In this document: positions 1-10,115 of the stretch, in pieces | How the letters are laid out: each line of letters opens with the position of its first letter | How positions within the stretch are numbered: position 1 is the first letter of the stretch | DNA from: Thermogutta terrifontis | GTDB lineage: Bacteria; Planctomycetota; Planctomycetia; Pirellulales; Thermoguttaceae | NCBI RefSeq assembly: GCF_002277955.1 | Contig: NZ_CP018477.1 | Location: 124,001-188,000, forward strand | Direction: 5' to 3' | Length of the DNA stretch: 64,000 bases | Notes under the pieces: generated by a model | The model's input: the letters and a program-made list of their open reading frames with translations, nothing else | What the model was told of the DNA's origin: nothing | Database searches by the model: none | Made by a program: the position numbers and the translations under genes

Positions 1-1493
1 TAGCGGGCTCTGCTGAGGATTTCATTCGCCAGGGCGCGGACTCTGAAATCCGGGTCCTGAGCAGCCATTGTACGGATGAGGCTTAAGGCTTCGGGCGCGG
101 ACATGGTCCCCAGTGCGGAAAGTGCTTCAAAGCGGACCGTTTCATCCGGATCACAAGCCAGCAACATCAATAGCGGAAGCGGGTCCAGACCGGTCGTGTC
201 CCAAATCGCTGAGACCGCTTGGCGACGCTCTTCGGGATTTGGATGAAACGCGAGTCGGCCGACCAGAAAGGCTTGCGGGATCCAGCCCACCTCGCGCAGT
301 TTTTCCTGGGCCTTTGCCGCGTCGGGACCCCCGGCCGCAAACTGGCTCCAGAGAGCCCGATCCCGCTGCCAAGGATTGTCCCGCAAGTGGCCGATCCCCA
401 CTGCGGCATCCGCGCTTCCGTCCCGAGTGTCCTGGAGCGACGAAGCTCCCGGTAACTCCAGACCCGGTGGCGAAACGGTGGTTCCACTCGGCGGCGATGC
501 TTCCATGTCCTGGGCCACCTGTTGACGGGGCTGCTCTTGCGACGCAGACAGTGGCTGGGCGCGGTCCGGAATGCGGAGCGTCGGCGGCATCTGCCCTGGT
601 CCGAAAGAAAGGGCGGTTTCCTCCGGCAAACGGCCAAAAGTGCGTGCATCCTGGTGGGACCTCCCGCCCGACGTTGGGATCGGATTACTCGCGGGAGAAT
701 CCGGCGTCATTCCGGTTTCCGTCTCATAATGCGTGAGTTGAAATCCCTCCGGAAATCCCTTTGCAGCGGCTGGCGGTTTCTCCCCGCTGACAACGGCAAG
801 TGGCGAATGCGCATTTGATCGCGGTGCCCGCAGGGGATTGGCGACGGGCTTTTGGGCTTCTGCTGCTTTGTTTTGGGATGCCTGTGATAACGCAGTTGGG
901 CTTTCTGACGCAGGCTCCTCGGCCAACCGCGGGTCCGGGGGCAGGTCCTGGAGGATGGCCGCGCACTGCACCGCCAGCTCCGCGGAAGTGCCCGAGCCGG
1001 GAGAAAGGCCTTCCAAATAATCTCGCAGAATTCGCCTTACCTTGTGCCGCCGGTCCGCCGGAATCTCCGGCCAGAGACCAAGGATGCCGGCCACGGCAGC
1101 GTCCGCCTGAGCGGCTGCCTGGGCGGACCTCCGCGCGGCAAACACCTTTTCCCAGAGCACTCGCGCAGCAAATTCGGCCACTTCTGGCTCGGGATGAAGA
1201 AGTCCGCGGGCAATCGCGGTGATGCCCGCCGGTCCCAGCTCTTCTAAGTCGGCAATCATCTGGAATGCCTGGGACTCCGGCATGGCGGCAAGCTCCCGGC
1301 CCACCTTCCGCACATGCACGCGAAGGACCACGTCTAGAAGCTGCGGTGCCCCTAAAATGAACAAACCGCACAATCCGGCGAGAAAACACAATTTGCGCAA
1401 GCAGATCAAAATTGCGGGAAGCCTCTTCGACCGCGAGGGCCGGCCAGCAGTTTGGGAGTCTGGAATTTGTTGGCTCAGCGGATTCGCACGCAT
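1..1493 (-). CDS. HEAT-repeat membrane protein, C-terminus cut by window edge
   Basis: An uninterrupted minus-strand frame runs from an ATG at 1493 to the window edge, giving about 497 residues without a stop. Residues about 34-55 form one hydrophobic segment after a basic N-terminus (RPSRSKRLPA), so the protein is probably membrane-anchored. Residues about 60-190 and the last about 110 residues have the helical, Leu/Ala-rich spacing of HEAT repeats (for example DPDETVRFEALSALGTMSAP near the edge). The middle, about residues 200-370, is a low-complexity Pro/Ser/Gln linker. HEAT repeats are protein-protein scaffolds, so no enzymatic role is implied. It is divergent from the gene beginning near 1728. 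The frame and composition are convincing; the partners are unknown. Confidence 0.72.
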   Translation of the reverse strand, partial: MRANPLSQQIPDSQTAGRPSRSKRLPAILICLRKLCFLAGLCGLFILGAPQLLDVVLRVHVRKVGRELAAMPESQAFQMIADLEELGPAGITAIARGLLHPEPEVAEFAARVLWEKVFAARRSAQAAAQADAAVAGILGLWPEIPADRRHKVRRILRDYLEGLSPGSGTSAELAVQCAAILQDLPPDPRLAEEPASESPTALSQASQNKAAEAQKPVANPLRAPRSNAHSPLAVVSGEKPPAAAKGFPEGFQLTHYETETGMTPDSPASNPIPTSGGRSHQDARTFGRLPEETALSFGPGQMPPTLRIPDRAQPLSASQEQPRQQVAQDMEASPPSGTTVSPPGLELPGASSLQDTRDGSADAAVGIGHLRDNPWQRDRALWSQFAAGGPDAAKAQEKLREVGWIPQAFLVGRLAFHPNPEERRQAVSAIWDTTGLDPLPLLMLLACDPDETVRFEALSALGTMSAPEALSLIRTMAAQDPDFRVRALANEILSRAR

Positions 1494-1727
1494 GACGGCC
1501 AGGGCAGCGGACAGCAAAGCCGAGAATCGACCGCGAGATTGTCGCACGAGGTCCGGACAGAGACAAGAGAAAATAGACAAGACAGAAAACTGTTATCTGT
1601 TCCACAAACTCTTGCGCGAGGAATTATTTACCCCGGCGAAATTGCTCGCCGAATAATGGGTAGAGTGACTTTCGGTGAACAAGGCCTTCTGTCCGCGAGC
1701 GGGGCGTCTGCTTCGAGAATCAGTCCT

Positions 1728-2717
1728 ATGACCTGGAAAATCTTCGCCCCTGATAACAATAACAGACCGAGAGAAAACGCAGTGGAAATCCCTCCGAACC
1801 TCTCGCCTGCCAGAGTCGCTACAGGCCCCTTCAGCAGACGCGATTTGCTGCGATGGTTGAGCCTCGGTTTGACGCTGGTGCTTAACGGGGATGTGCATCC
1901 GGTTCTGGCAGAGGTGGGGGCATCCCGCGGTCCCAATGAACCACCTCGTGGGAAAGCCGCAAAGCAGGAGGCGGTCAGCCGGATTCCCCTTGACCAGCTC
2001 AGCCCGACCTGGCGGGGGCAGGTCCTGGAAGTGGTCAACCATGCGGCCATGTTCCAGGTCATGAATTCCCCCATCATCGAGTGTGAGCCGGAATTCTATC
2101 GCTTCCTCGTCGAGCATCCCGAGGTGATTGTTGCCATGTGGCAGGCGCTGGGGATCACCAAATTGAAACTGGACGTGCTGGGTCCCCGGCAGTACCGCCT
2201 TGACGATAGTGCGGGCACCATTGCCCAGGTGGTTTACATCTACACGGGTACAACGCAGCACGTGGTGTATTCGGAGGGGAGCTACTCGGGCCCTCTCATG
2301 CTGCGACCGGTGCGGGGGAAAGTGGTCGTTGTCCTGAACAGCAGTTTCTTGCGGGAGGCGGGCGGAACACCGTATGTCTCGGCCCAACTGGACCTGTACG
2401 TACAGGTGGAACAGGCAGGCATGGAACTTCTCACACGGGCGATCCATCCCCTGCTCGGTTCGATGACGGAAAACAACTATCAGCAAACGATGAGTTTTGT
2501 AGGCTCGGTGTATCGCACAGCCCGACTCCGCCCCATCACTTTGCAGCGGCTTACGGCCGATCTCAAGATCGACTCCCAGACCCGGCAAACCCTCGCCGAC
2601 TGGATTACCCGCATCAGTACTTGGGAAGAGTCCGAGCAGACGCGTGCTGCGATGGCTGATGGCCTGCCCAGCCTGGATGAACAAAGCCTTCGCCCGGAAA
2701 GGATCCTTCGCCAGTAA
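1728..2717 (+). CDS. Hypothetical protein with twin-arginine signal
   Basis: I do not recognise a named family. The frame encodes about 329 residues from ATG 1728. A GTG at 1782, preceded by a GAGAGA stretch, is an equally good start and puts the signal closer to the N-terminus. The signal reads FSRRDLLRWLSLGLTLVL, a twin-arginine motif followed by a hydrophobic stretch, then a VLA/E-type cleavage region, so export by Tat as a folded protein is likely. The mature part is a mixed alpha/beta domain with phrases such as FYRFLVEHPEVIVAMWQALG. Upstream in-frame ATGs (1656, 1452) would only add poorly composed sequence. It is divergently oriented to the HEAT-repeat gene. Confidence 0.7.
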   Translation: MTWKIFAPDNNNRPRENAVEIPPNLSPARVATGPFSRRDLLRWLSLGLTLVLNGDVHPVLAEVGASRGPNEPPRGKAAKQEAVSRIPLDQLSPTWRGQVLEVVNHAAMFQVMNSPIIECEPEFYRFLVEHPEVIVAMWQALGITKLKLDVLGPRQYRLDDSAGTIAQVVYIYTGTTQHVVYSEGSYSGPLMLRPVRGKVVVVLNSSFLREAGGTPYVSAQLDLYVQVEQAGMELLTRAIHPLLGSMTENNYQQTMSFVGSVYRTARLRPITLQRLTADLKIDSQTRQTLADWITRISTWEESEQTRAAMADGLPSLDEQSLRPERILRQ

Positions 2718-2771
2718 TCGGCCTGCCCATTCATGGCAAAGAGTTCGGCAAGTGAGCGCCTATGACCACCC

Positions 2772-5700
2772 TCAGCCTTCCGCGGGTTTGGAAACAGGAC
2801 CTGCGGCCAACTGCAGGGCGAGGTCGTGAAGGGCCTTGATGTCGAGTTTTCCTGTGCCCAGCACGGGGATTTTTTCCACCCGATAGAAGTTTTCGGCTTC
2901 CGGGACCCAGAGAGCGGGAAAGCCATCATCGAGGAGTCGCCGCACGAGTTGCTCCGGCGTGTGCCGCAGTTCTGTGTAGAGAACAACGAGACGTTCGCCC
3001 TTTCGCGGATCTGGTACCCCCGTCACCGCCAGTGTGATCGCTTCCTCGTCGCCTCGGCCCTCGATCTTCCCCAGGGCCTCTTCGATGGCCAGATGGGGCA
3101 CCATTTCTCCGGCAATTTTTGAGAACCGGCTCAGACGCCCCGTGATACTGAGAAAGTTGTCGTCATCCACGAGGGCGATATCCCCGGTGATGTACCAGCC
3201 ATCCTGAATGACTTTCGCCGTCTGCTCAGGTTGGTGGAGATACCCCTTCATCACATTGGGACCTTTGACGCAGAGCATGCCGGGGACGCCAGGTCCGAGA
3301 TCTTCCCCGGTTTCAAGGTCCACAATTTTCACCGCGACGCCCGGAATAGGCCGCCCCACCGTGCCCTGTTTGGCAGAAACGAACCACGGCTCCCGGACAC
3401 GGGAAGGCGGAATGTTGGAAGACACCACCGGCGACAATTCCGTCGTCCCGTACCCCTCCCAGGGACGCACACCGAATTTTTTCTCGAAGGCATCGGCGAC
3501 CTCCGGTGGGAGTTTCTCTGCCCCCGTGATGACGACTTCCAGATGGGCGAACTCTTCCGGCTCGCAGCGGCGGATGTAGTTTCGCAAGAAGGTGGGTGTG
3601 GCCACAAGAATGGTCGCCCGGTATTTCTTGCACAGTTGGCCGATGGGCCGCGGCTCCAGGGGACTGAAGTGATAGACTACGGTGGGCTTAAGCTGAAGGG
3701 CCGTCCAAAGTGTCGTCGTATAGCCGAAAGAATGGAAAAACGGCAGGATTCCACACAACACATCGTTCCGTCGGAGATGAAGAATCTGATTGAATGCCGC
3801 GACATTGGAGCCGATGTTGAGATGGGTCAGCATCACACCTTTCGGCTTGCCCGTCGAACCGGAGGTGAAAATCACCGTGAGCACGTCATCCGGTCGGACT
3901 CTGTGCAGCCCCAGGATGCGTTCCAGGAGCCAGGCGGGTAGGAGAAGGGCCTGGAGGGCGGCCACCAGCTTGTCTGCTCTGGTGATCTGCGACCGCAGGT
4001 CCTCCAAATACACGACTTCAGCATCAAGATGGAAAGGAAATCGCTCGAGCACCCGGCGACTTGTGAGGACGTGGCGGATGCCCGCCGTCTTGATGCAATA
4101 GTTGATCAACTCTTCGGAAAGCGTGTAGTTGAGATTCACGCTGATGCGGCGGTCCACCGCTACCGCCGCGTTGGCGACCACCCCTGCCACCGAAGACGGC
4201 AGGAGGATCCCCACGTGGGTCTCATCATCGGCCAGAATCCGTCGTCTCAAGAACCGTCGCAGTGCCAGAACGGTTATGAGGAGTTTTCCACCAGTGAGTT
4301 CGATACCGGTCGTGTCCGCCAGCTTCCGCCGCCAGAAAAGGCTCCGGGCGGTCCGCAAGAACTGCCGCGGGGGAATGTGGGCGATCTCCTTTCGCAGCGC
4401 CACCGCTTTCGCTGCCAGGAGACTGACGGCCAACTGAGCTTCCCACGGGCGCTGCACATGACGCAGCGGTTCACCAATGTAAAGCGTCACCTGCAAGCGT
4501 CGCAGCCGAGGCCACTTCCAGAAATAGCGACCACCTGAATAGCTGAAAATGCTCCCCCAAACACCGTCGATATAAACAGGGATGACCGGCACATCAAGGC
4601 CCCGGGCGATCTTCAGAAAACCGGGCTGAAAGCCCCGCATCTGGCCTGTCCGCGTCATGCCACCCTCGGGAAAAATGCCCACCAACTCACCGTTTTGGAG
4701 GGCTTCTCGCGCCTGCCGTACGCCGTGCACGAGAGACTTGGAGCCGGGCACGATGGCGATCACCCCCGCCCGCTTCGCCAGGCTCCGAATCAATGGCGCG
4801 CTGATGTACTTGGCGTGAGCAATCATCCGGATCCGCCGGGGCATGGCCAGCATGATGAGCATCCCATCCAACCAGCTAATATGGTTGGAAACCACAATCG
4901 CACCTCCCTCGGCGGGAATATTTTCCAGCCCCACCACCCGAAAGCGATACACATGCCGGGCGATCCACCCAAAAAGAACACGAATAGCGTCAATAACCGT
5001 CAGCCAGAGGATCACTGCCGCGATCGGCAACGTGATCAGCCCAGCACACGCGAACATCTGGCGTGCTGAAAGTCCCAGGAAGCTTCCCAGAAACCAGTAC
5101 ACCACAGAGCCCGTGATCATGCCGGAGAAGCTCAAGAAGTTGTACGCCGCCAGGATTCTTCCCCGCTCGTACGTGGGACTTTCAAATTGCAGGATCGAAA
5201 TGAGTGGAATGTCATAAAGCCCCGCCGCACAACCTAAAAGAAACAGGAGTAGACAGGCGAGATAGTAGGGCGAGGAGTTCCAGTGACCCATTCCCGCTGG
5301 CAGCAAAGTAAAGGAGAGGGATATGATGGCGATGCCGAACGCGCCGATCGGCACCAGCCCCCGTTCGATCCGTCCGTGAGACCACACGCCCGCCACCACG
5401 CTTCCCACCCCAATTCCCAGGGTGAGCGCCGCGAGCATCGGACCGACGGCGGCCTGGCCGGTCGGACCCACCAGTTCCGGCACGGCCAGCTTGTCGATGG
5501 TGAGCTGAAGGAGAAGACCCAGGGTCCAGAAATAGGTGCTTCCCAAACCGGCGAGGGCCAGCGTGCGATGGCGGAAAAGTTCCCCGAGATCGCGAAAACA
5601 CTGAGCAAAGGGGTTGATCGGAATCCGCCGCGCAGGATCCGCAGGTGGCAGCGGCCGAATGAAAAGAGCGGCAAGCAACCCACCGACTCCGATTGCCAAA

Positions 5701-6317
5701 AGGCTGCTTGCATGGATCCACCAGCGATACTGGCCCGGACCAATTCCCAGCTGTCGGGCAAGGTCGGGATCGGGTAACGTCGTCAGACTGTAAAGCCAAT
5801 TTCCCAGGGAACCGCCCACAATCACAGCGATCATCGTGGTCAGCCCGATCAGGCCGTTCGCCGCTGAGATCGCCCGCGGACCCACGATTTCCGGGATGCT
5901 CCCATACTTGGCCGGGCTGAAAAACGTGCTGTGCACACCGGCCAGAAAAAGAACCCCCGCCATCGCCCAGATGTTACCCATCAAAATCGAAGCGACCGCC
6001 ATGAGGATGACGATCACTTCCGCGACCTTGGCCCCCACCAACACACTGCGCTTGCTGAAGCGGTCGGCGGCGGCCCCTGCCCAACCCGCCAGTAAAATGA
6101 ACGGGAGCAAAAAGATAAACGAACCTGCCGCCCGGGCAATGTCCGCACTTTCCCCGAGCTGGCTCTGGGCGAGGTCCTTTCCAATCGGGATGAAAAGCCA
6201 GCGGAGGATGTTGTCATTGAGCGTGACCGTAAACTGCGTGATCAGCAGCGCAATGAAGCTCCGTGTCAGGAGCGTCTCTTTCTGACCTTCCAAAGGTTCA
6301 ACCACGGAACGATTCAT
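2772..6317 (-). CDS. aas: LplT-Aas type fusion: MFS transporter / PlsC acyltransferase / acyl-ACP synthetase
   Basis: This 1181-residue protein joins three modules. Residues about 15-445 are a 12-helix major-facilitator-like transporter resembling the lysophospholipid flippase LplT. Residues about 455-650 are a PlsC-type acyltransferase with NHISWLD at 478-484 and FPEGG at 549-553. Residues about 690-1170 are an AMP-forming synthetase with FTSGSTGKPKG at 817-827, GYGTTE at 955-960, TGD at 1044-1046 and a likely catalytic Lys near 1157 (GTGKLDIK). By family knowledge such proteins flip lysophospholipids inward, activate fatty acids on acyl carrier protein and reacylate them at the inner membrane. 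In E. coli the transporter and the Aas enzyme are separate proteins; here they are fused. The ATG at 6317 leaves only a short cytoplasmic lead before the first helix. Confidence 0.93.
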   Translation of the reverse strand: MNRSVVEPLEGQKETLLTRSFIALLITQFTVTLNDNILRWLFIPIGKDLAQSQLGESADIARAAGSFIFLLPFILLAGWAGAAADRFSKRSVLVGAKVAEVIVILMAVASILMGNIWAMAGVLFLAGVHSTFFSPAKYGSIPEIVGPRAISAANGLIGLTTMIAVIVGGSLGNWLYSLTTLPDPDLARQLGIGPGQYRWWIHASSLLAIGVGGLLAALFIRPLPPADPARRIPINPFAQCFRDLGELFRHRTLALAGLGSTYFWTLGLLLQLTIDKLAVPELVGPTGQAAVGPMLAALTLGIGVGSVVAGVWSHGRIERGLVPIGAFGIAIISLSFTLLPAGMGHWNSSPYYLACLLLFLLGCAAGLYDIPLISILQFESPTYERGRILAAYNFLSFSGMITGSVVYWFLGSFLGLSARQMFACAGLITLPIAAVILWLTVIDAIRVLFGWIARHVYRFRVVGLENIPAEGGAIVVSNHISWLDGMLIMLAMPRRIRMIAHAKYISAPLIRSLAKRAGVIAIVPGSKSLVHGVRQAREALQNGELVGIFPEGGMTRTGQMRGFQPGFLKIARGLDVPVIPVYIDGVWGSIFSYSGGRYFWKWPRLRRLQVTLYIGEPLRHVQRPWEAQLAVSLLAAKAVALRKEIAHIPPRQFLRTARSLFWRRKLADTTGIELTGGKLLITVLALRRFLRRRILADDETHVGILLPSSVAGVVANAAVAVDRRISVNLNYTLSEELINYCIKTAGIRHVLTSRRVLERFPFHLDAEVVYLEDLRSQITRADKLVAALQALLLPAWLLERILGLHRVRPDDVLTVIFTSGSTGKPKGVMLTHLNIGSNVAAFNQILHLRRNDVLCGILPFFHSFGYTTTLWTALQLKPTVVYHFSPLEPRPIGQLCKKYRATILVATPTFLRNYIRRCEPEEFAHLEVVITGAEKLPPEVADAFEKKFGVRPWEGYGTTELSPVVSSNIPPSRVREPWFVSAKQGTVGRPIPGVAVKIVDLETGEDLGPGVPGMLCVKGPNVMKGYLHQPEQTAKVIQDGWYITGDIALVDDDNFLSITGRLSRFSKIAGEMVPHLAIEEALGKIEGRGDEEAITLAVTGVPDPRKGERLVVLYTELRHTPEQLVRRLLDDGFPALWVPEAENFYRVEKIPVLGTGKLDIKALHDLALQLAAGPVSKPAEG

Positions 6318-6675
6318 AGCCTTAGGGACACTTCTGGATCATGCTGTTCCGGCTCGGCACCACCCCCATTGTCTCTTCCCAAAACTCCTAGTTTACGAAG
6401 GATCGCTTCGAAAGGCATACTACACTTACCCCCCCATTGTGGCAATCGCAATTTTCCCGGCTATGCTGTCAAAAAACAGGCGTGACGGACTCCCAACAGG
6501 TGTCCGTCCCTTGTGCCTGTGACGGTTGCTTTCGCTGCCCGCCGAGGGATCCGGTCCCCGTTTGGCCCCATTTGGGCAATTCCAGCAGAACCAGCAAATC
6601 AATACCACAGAACGTTGCCGGTTTGGTTATACTGAGGGGAGAGAGTGTGCTCCCGATACGAAAGGACGACAAACG
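6318..6675. other. Intergenic region between divergent genes
   Basis: This 358-base gap separates the divergent aas-type and TM2 genes and should carry both promoters. A GC-poor stretch near 6380-6440 precedes the aas-type gene. The other side ends in AAAGGA about ten bases before ATG 6676, a good ribosome binding site. No convincing gene or RNA was seen. Confidence 0.4.
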
Positions 6676-7143
6676 ATGGCAGCTTCCCCGGGGCCGAGTG
6701 TTCCACCACCGGGCATCACAGTCTCCTGTCCGCACTGCGGGGTGGCCCTGCAAATTCCCGCGTCACAGGCCGGGGCGATCTGTGCCTGCCCAGTCTGCCA
6801 GGGAAAATTTCAGGCGCCGGTTCCGTCTGCGATGATGCCGGGGATGGGGCCGGGTGGCCCACCGCCTCTCCCCCAGCATGTCAGAGATTTTGTTTCCAAA
6901 AAGACCGCGGCCGGGGTCTGCGGCATCCTCCTCGGCGGCTTGGGAATCCATAAGTTTATTCTTGGGCTGACTTCCGCAGGCGTCATTATGCTCCTTGTGT
7001 CGCTGGTGGGTGGAGTATGCACCCTGGGAATCTCCACCGTGGTAATGAGTGTCATCGGGATCGTGGAGGGCATCATCTACCTGTCGAAAAGTGACGAAGA
7101 TTTCTACCAGACGTACGCGGTGGAAAAGAGGCAGTGGTTCTGA
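6676..7143 (+). CDS. TM2-domain membrane protein with zinc-ribbon-like N-terminus
   Basis: Start ATG 6676 has AAAGGA upstream and gives 155 residues. Residues about 15-45 contain two Cys pairs, CPHCG and CPVCQ, like a small zinc ribbon. A Pro/Met/Gly-rich linker follows. Residues about 75-140 match the TM2 family pattern: Lys-rich entry, a helix with GGLGIHKF, a turn, a second helix, and a closing acidic segment. TM2 proteins are small inner-membrane proteins of mostly unknown role. Fusion of a Cys-rich ribbon to TM2 is common in planctomycetes as far as I know. Translation from further upstream in the same frame would add implausible residues. Confidence 0.88.
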   Translation: MAASPGPSVPPPGITVSCPHCGVALQIPASQAGAICACPVCQGKFQAPVPSAMMPGMGPGGPPPLPQHVRDFVSKKTAAGVCGILLGGLGIHKFILGLTSAGVIMLLVSLVGGVCTLGISTVVMSVIGIVEGIIYLSKSDEDFYQTYAVEKRQWF

Positions 7144-7224
7144 AACACCCGGCCGCCCCGTGCCACGGCACAATCACCGCTGGTGACCGGAGAAGAACCG
7201 CTCGCTCCGTCTGTCACGCGGATG

Positions 7225-9960
7225 TCACGGCACCTGGTTCTGGAGAATCACCCGATCGATGTAGATGTTTGTCGGCGTTTGCGCCATGCTGCACCAGCCG
7301 ATCCATGTGAGATCTTTAAACTGCTGGCTGCCTACGGGAAGGTCCTGAAATCTGGCCTCACCATCCGGTCCGACGACCCGGAGTTGCCATTTGCCGGTCG
7401 CCGAGCTGCCCACCGGGCAGATGATTTCCAGCGTGATCCATCTCTCCAGCGGCAATTTGGCCAGTTCCTTTCCGCCGACGGTCAATCGGCCCTCGCGGAT
7501 CCACAATGACGGTCCAACCTGATAGGGCCCCGAGTCCCACGTCCGCCATTCGTGAAACAGCAGGGCCCCAGGTCCCAGCCACACGTCGAATCGCAGAGTG
7601 GTAACGCCGTTTGTATGATTCGGCCGAACGATCCAGTGCGGATTGAAGACGTTCGCCAACCCTTCGGCATCTCGCAGTAACAGCGACTTCTTACCGTCGG
7701 AGGCGCGCTCCGTCGTGACAACGACGGCATCTCCGCGGTTTTCCGAAATAGCCTGACCTTCTAGCGGTGGACGGCCGGCAGGCATAAACTCGAACGATTC
7801 GTCGAGCACCAGCGGCGGTGCCGGGGGAGGAGGCGGCGCAAATTCCACCGGCGGATATTCAAAACTCTCCGGAATTTTCCGCCACTCGGCGTCGCCCTCC
7901 AGTCCTGCCTGGGTGTAATCGAACGGCACAAAACCGATCTTGAAGGCCGGTGAATCCGGAAGCAACGTAAAATCACCCTTTTCCGGATCTCTGAACCGCG
8001 GATCCGCAATGATCGAACCGACATCCCAGCCTTTCGCTTGCCGTTCCTCCAGGGTCATTCCCTGAAAGTCGATCGGCTCTCGACCGCCATTCCAGTAGAG
8101 ATTGGATGCAAACTTGACGAGATCGTCATTGATTCGGCCGGCCGTGATGAGGGGGCCGTTGTCCCACAGGACGATATTCCTTTCAAAAAAGAAGGAAATA
8201 TGCTCCTCCACGCGGGATCGCTGAATTTGTCCATCCATGCTGTACGCAAAGATGTTATTCTCCACTCGGTTTTCCCGGCCATAGTGCTGATGGTAATTGC
8301 CCGTCTTTGTTCGATAGACGAGATTATTTTTCATCTCGATGTATGAACTACCTTCGTCGTTGTACAGACCCCAACCGCCGCGACCGTATTGATCATACGA
8401 ATAAACGTCATGGATCACGTTATGACTGACGGTCGTCCCCGGCGAAACACCCAGGGTATAAACACCTCCCATGTCGCTCAGCACGCCCCATCCCAGATGG
8501 TGAATACGATTGAATTCAATACGATTGTGATGGGCCAGCGATTCTTTGTAACCCCACACCCAACCCACGGAAATGCCTGTGTAGTAGAAATCGCTGATGT
8601 CGTTGTGGAGGACCTCGTTGTAACCGCTGTGGCCGATCCACACACCAATCGCCCCGTGATGGATGCGACCGCCACTGTGGATGATATTATTACGACACAC
8701 GATATGATGCGTTTGCACCGCGGGCTGGCTTAAATCGCTGCCCCAGCCTTCGCCGATCTTCACACCACCGCCTCCCAAATCATCGAGCCAGCACTTTTCG
8801 ATGCGGCAATGCGTGCAGCCCCGACGAAACCACACGCCAGAGATCCCCACATGTTTGATCTCGCACCCTTCGATATTCACATGGCGAGCACCGTCCAGCA
8901 TGATAACAGCCGGAATCGTCACTTCTGCCTGACTATTAGCGTGACCTTCCGGCGGCAAGATATACTGGCTGTATTCGAAGACCAAACCGCGAAGCGTCAC
9001 ATGCTCGACCCACTTCTCGTTTTCCGGTTTTCCCGCAATGACGACAAACTCGGGAACGACAGGGGCGATGACGACCGCCGTCGTCATGTCCTCATCCGGT
9101 CGCGGATAGTAAAAGAGGGTCCCGTCCCGATCGAGAAACCATTCTCCCGGCTCATCCAGGGCGGCCCGAAAATTTTCCAGATGGTACCGGCAATTCGGCC
9201 CCCAGTAGGCAAAACCCCAGGGGATCGGAGCCGTGATGGTGACGATGTTCTGCTGGGGATCGACGCCGGCCAGGCGGGATCGCGAAGTCTCCCAGGAATG
9301 ATAGGTCACCAGCGTCACGTCAGAGAGCCTTTCCCGAGGGATGTTGAAAAGGGGCGCGATATCTTCCCTCCGCGCCTGAAAGGCCCGATTGCTCGTTTCC
9401 ACCGATTGGCCCGTGGCAGAATCCACGAAATGGTCAATCTTTCTCTGCACGTAGAAGTAAAACTTATTGGGACTTCTCGCGCGGGTTGCCCGCCGTCCAT
9501 TGACCCACAGTTGTTCGAAATACCACTGGTCTGCGGCGACTTCCGGGATGTGTGTGGTCCACAGTCCATCAGGCTGTTTTTTCCATCCGGTGATGCGGCG
9601 GCCGCCGGTGAATCGAGGCTTTTCCGGCCCCTGCGCCTCGTAAATCACAGGAGATGCATCCGTGCCGCTGTCCTGCGGTTCCAGCACCAGCGGCTGGGAG
9701 AGGGTGTATTCCCCCGGCGCGATGCGGACGCGGAAAGTTCCCAAGCGGCCTTCCGCCCTCAGTTTGCGAATGACATCTCGGGCGGCTGTGAGACTGGCCA
9801 GCGGACCGTCGCTCCGATCCTGGTTCGGAGATTCGATCCTCCCCGACCACGCGTCGTTTCCCCGGGGACTCACGTAGATGACGGTTTCTTCACCGCGGAT
9901 ATCCAGCGAATTAACCAGTAAGACAGCAGCACACGTTGTCCAATACCAGATGGCACGCAT
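7225..9960 (-). CDS. Secreted right-handed beta-helix protein, possible glycoside hydrolase
   Basis: The 911-residue product starts with a Sec signal (residues about 1-23, ending near IRGEE). A typical opening follows, VIYVSPRGNDAWSG then DGPLASLTAARDVI, as in pectate-lyase-like and GH141-like secreted proteins. Residues about 300-650 contain short Asn/His/Gly-rich rungs such as HHIVCRNNIIHSGG and HNDISDFYYTG, characteristic of parallel beta-helices. Residues about 740-905 look like a laminin-G-like or polysaccharide-binding domain. It probably acts on a polysaccharide outside the cytoplasm, but I cannot assign a bond specificity or catalytic residues. It is monocistronic on the minus strand, downstream of the two-component genes. 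Confidence 0.83.
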   Translation of the reverse strand: MRAIWYWTTCAAVLLVNSLDIRGEETVIYVSPRGNDAWSGRIESPNQDRSDGPLASLTAARDVIRKLRAEGRLGTFRVRIAPGEYTLSQPLVLEPQDSGTDASPVIYEAQGPEKPRFTGGRRITGWKKQPDGLWTTHIPEVAADQWYFEQLWVNGRRATRARSPNKFYFYVQRKIDHFVDSATGQSVETSNRAFQARREDIAPLFNIPRERLSDVTLVTYHSWETSRSRLAGVDPQQNIVTITAPIPWGFAYWGPNCRYHLENFRAALDEPGEWFLDRDGTLFYYPRPDEDMTTAVVIAPVVPEFVVIAGKPENEKWVEHVTLRGLVFEYSQYILPPEGHANSQAEVTIPAVIMLDGARHVNIEGCEIKHVGISGVWFRRGCTHCRIEKCWLDDLGGGGVKIGEGWGSDLSQPAVQTHHIVCRNNIIHSGGRIHHGAIGVWIGHSGYNEVLHNDISDFYYTGISVGWVWGYKESLAHHNRIEFNRIHHLGWGVLSDMGGVYTLGVSPGTTVSHNVIHDVYSYDQYGRGGWGLYNDEGSSYIEMKNNLVYRTKTGNYHQHYGRENRVENNIFAYSMDGQIQRSRVEEHISFFFERNIVLWDNGPLITAGRINDDLVKFASNLYWNGGREPIDFQGMTLEERQAKGWDVGSIIADPRFRDPEKGDFTLLPDSPAFKIGFVPFDYTQAGLEGDAEWRKIPESFEYPPVEFAPPPPPAPPLVLDESFEFMPAGRPPLEGQAISENRGDAVVVTTERASDGKKSLLLRDAEGLANVFNPHWIVRPNHTNGVTTLRFDVWLGPGALLFHEWRTWDSGPYQVGPSLWIREGRLTVGGKELAKLPLERWITLEIICPVGSSATGKWQLRVVGPDGEARFQDLPVGSQQFKDLTWIGWCSMAQTPTNIYIDRVILQNQVP

Positions 9961-10115
9961 GGGGCAGGCCCTCTGATCGCAATGATTCGGGCGGGAGCAA
10001 ATTCCGATCGACGCCGTTTGGGTCGCGTTCCCGGGCCGCCAACCGTGCCCGTGAACGCGTAGGATTGTCCCTCATCGCAGCGGTCTGGACAAGTCCCCGA
10101 TCTGGGTTTCACCCA

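Noticed and set aside
724-1605. Minus-strand frame shifted relative to the HEAT-repeat gene
   Set aside because: It is Arg/Gly/Cys-rich shadow sequence; the neighbouring frame from 1493 has proper HEAT-like composition throughout.
8809-9921. Plus-strand open frame opposite the beta-helix gene
   Set aside because: The minus strand has a signal peptide and clear beta-helix rungs; the plus frame has no ribosome binding site or domain.
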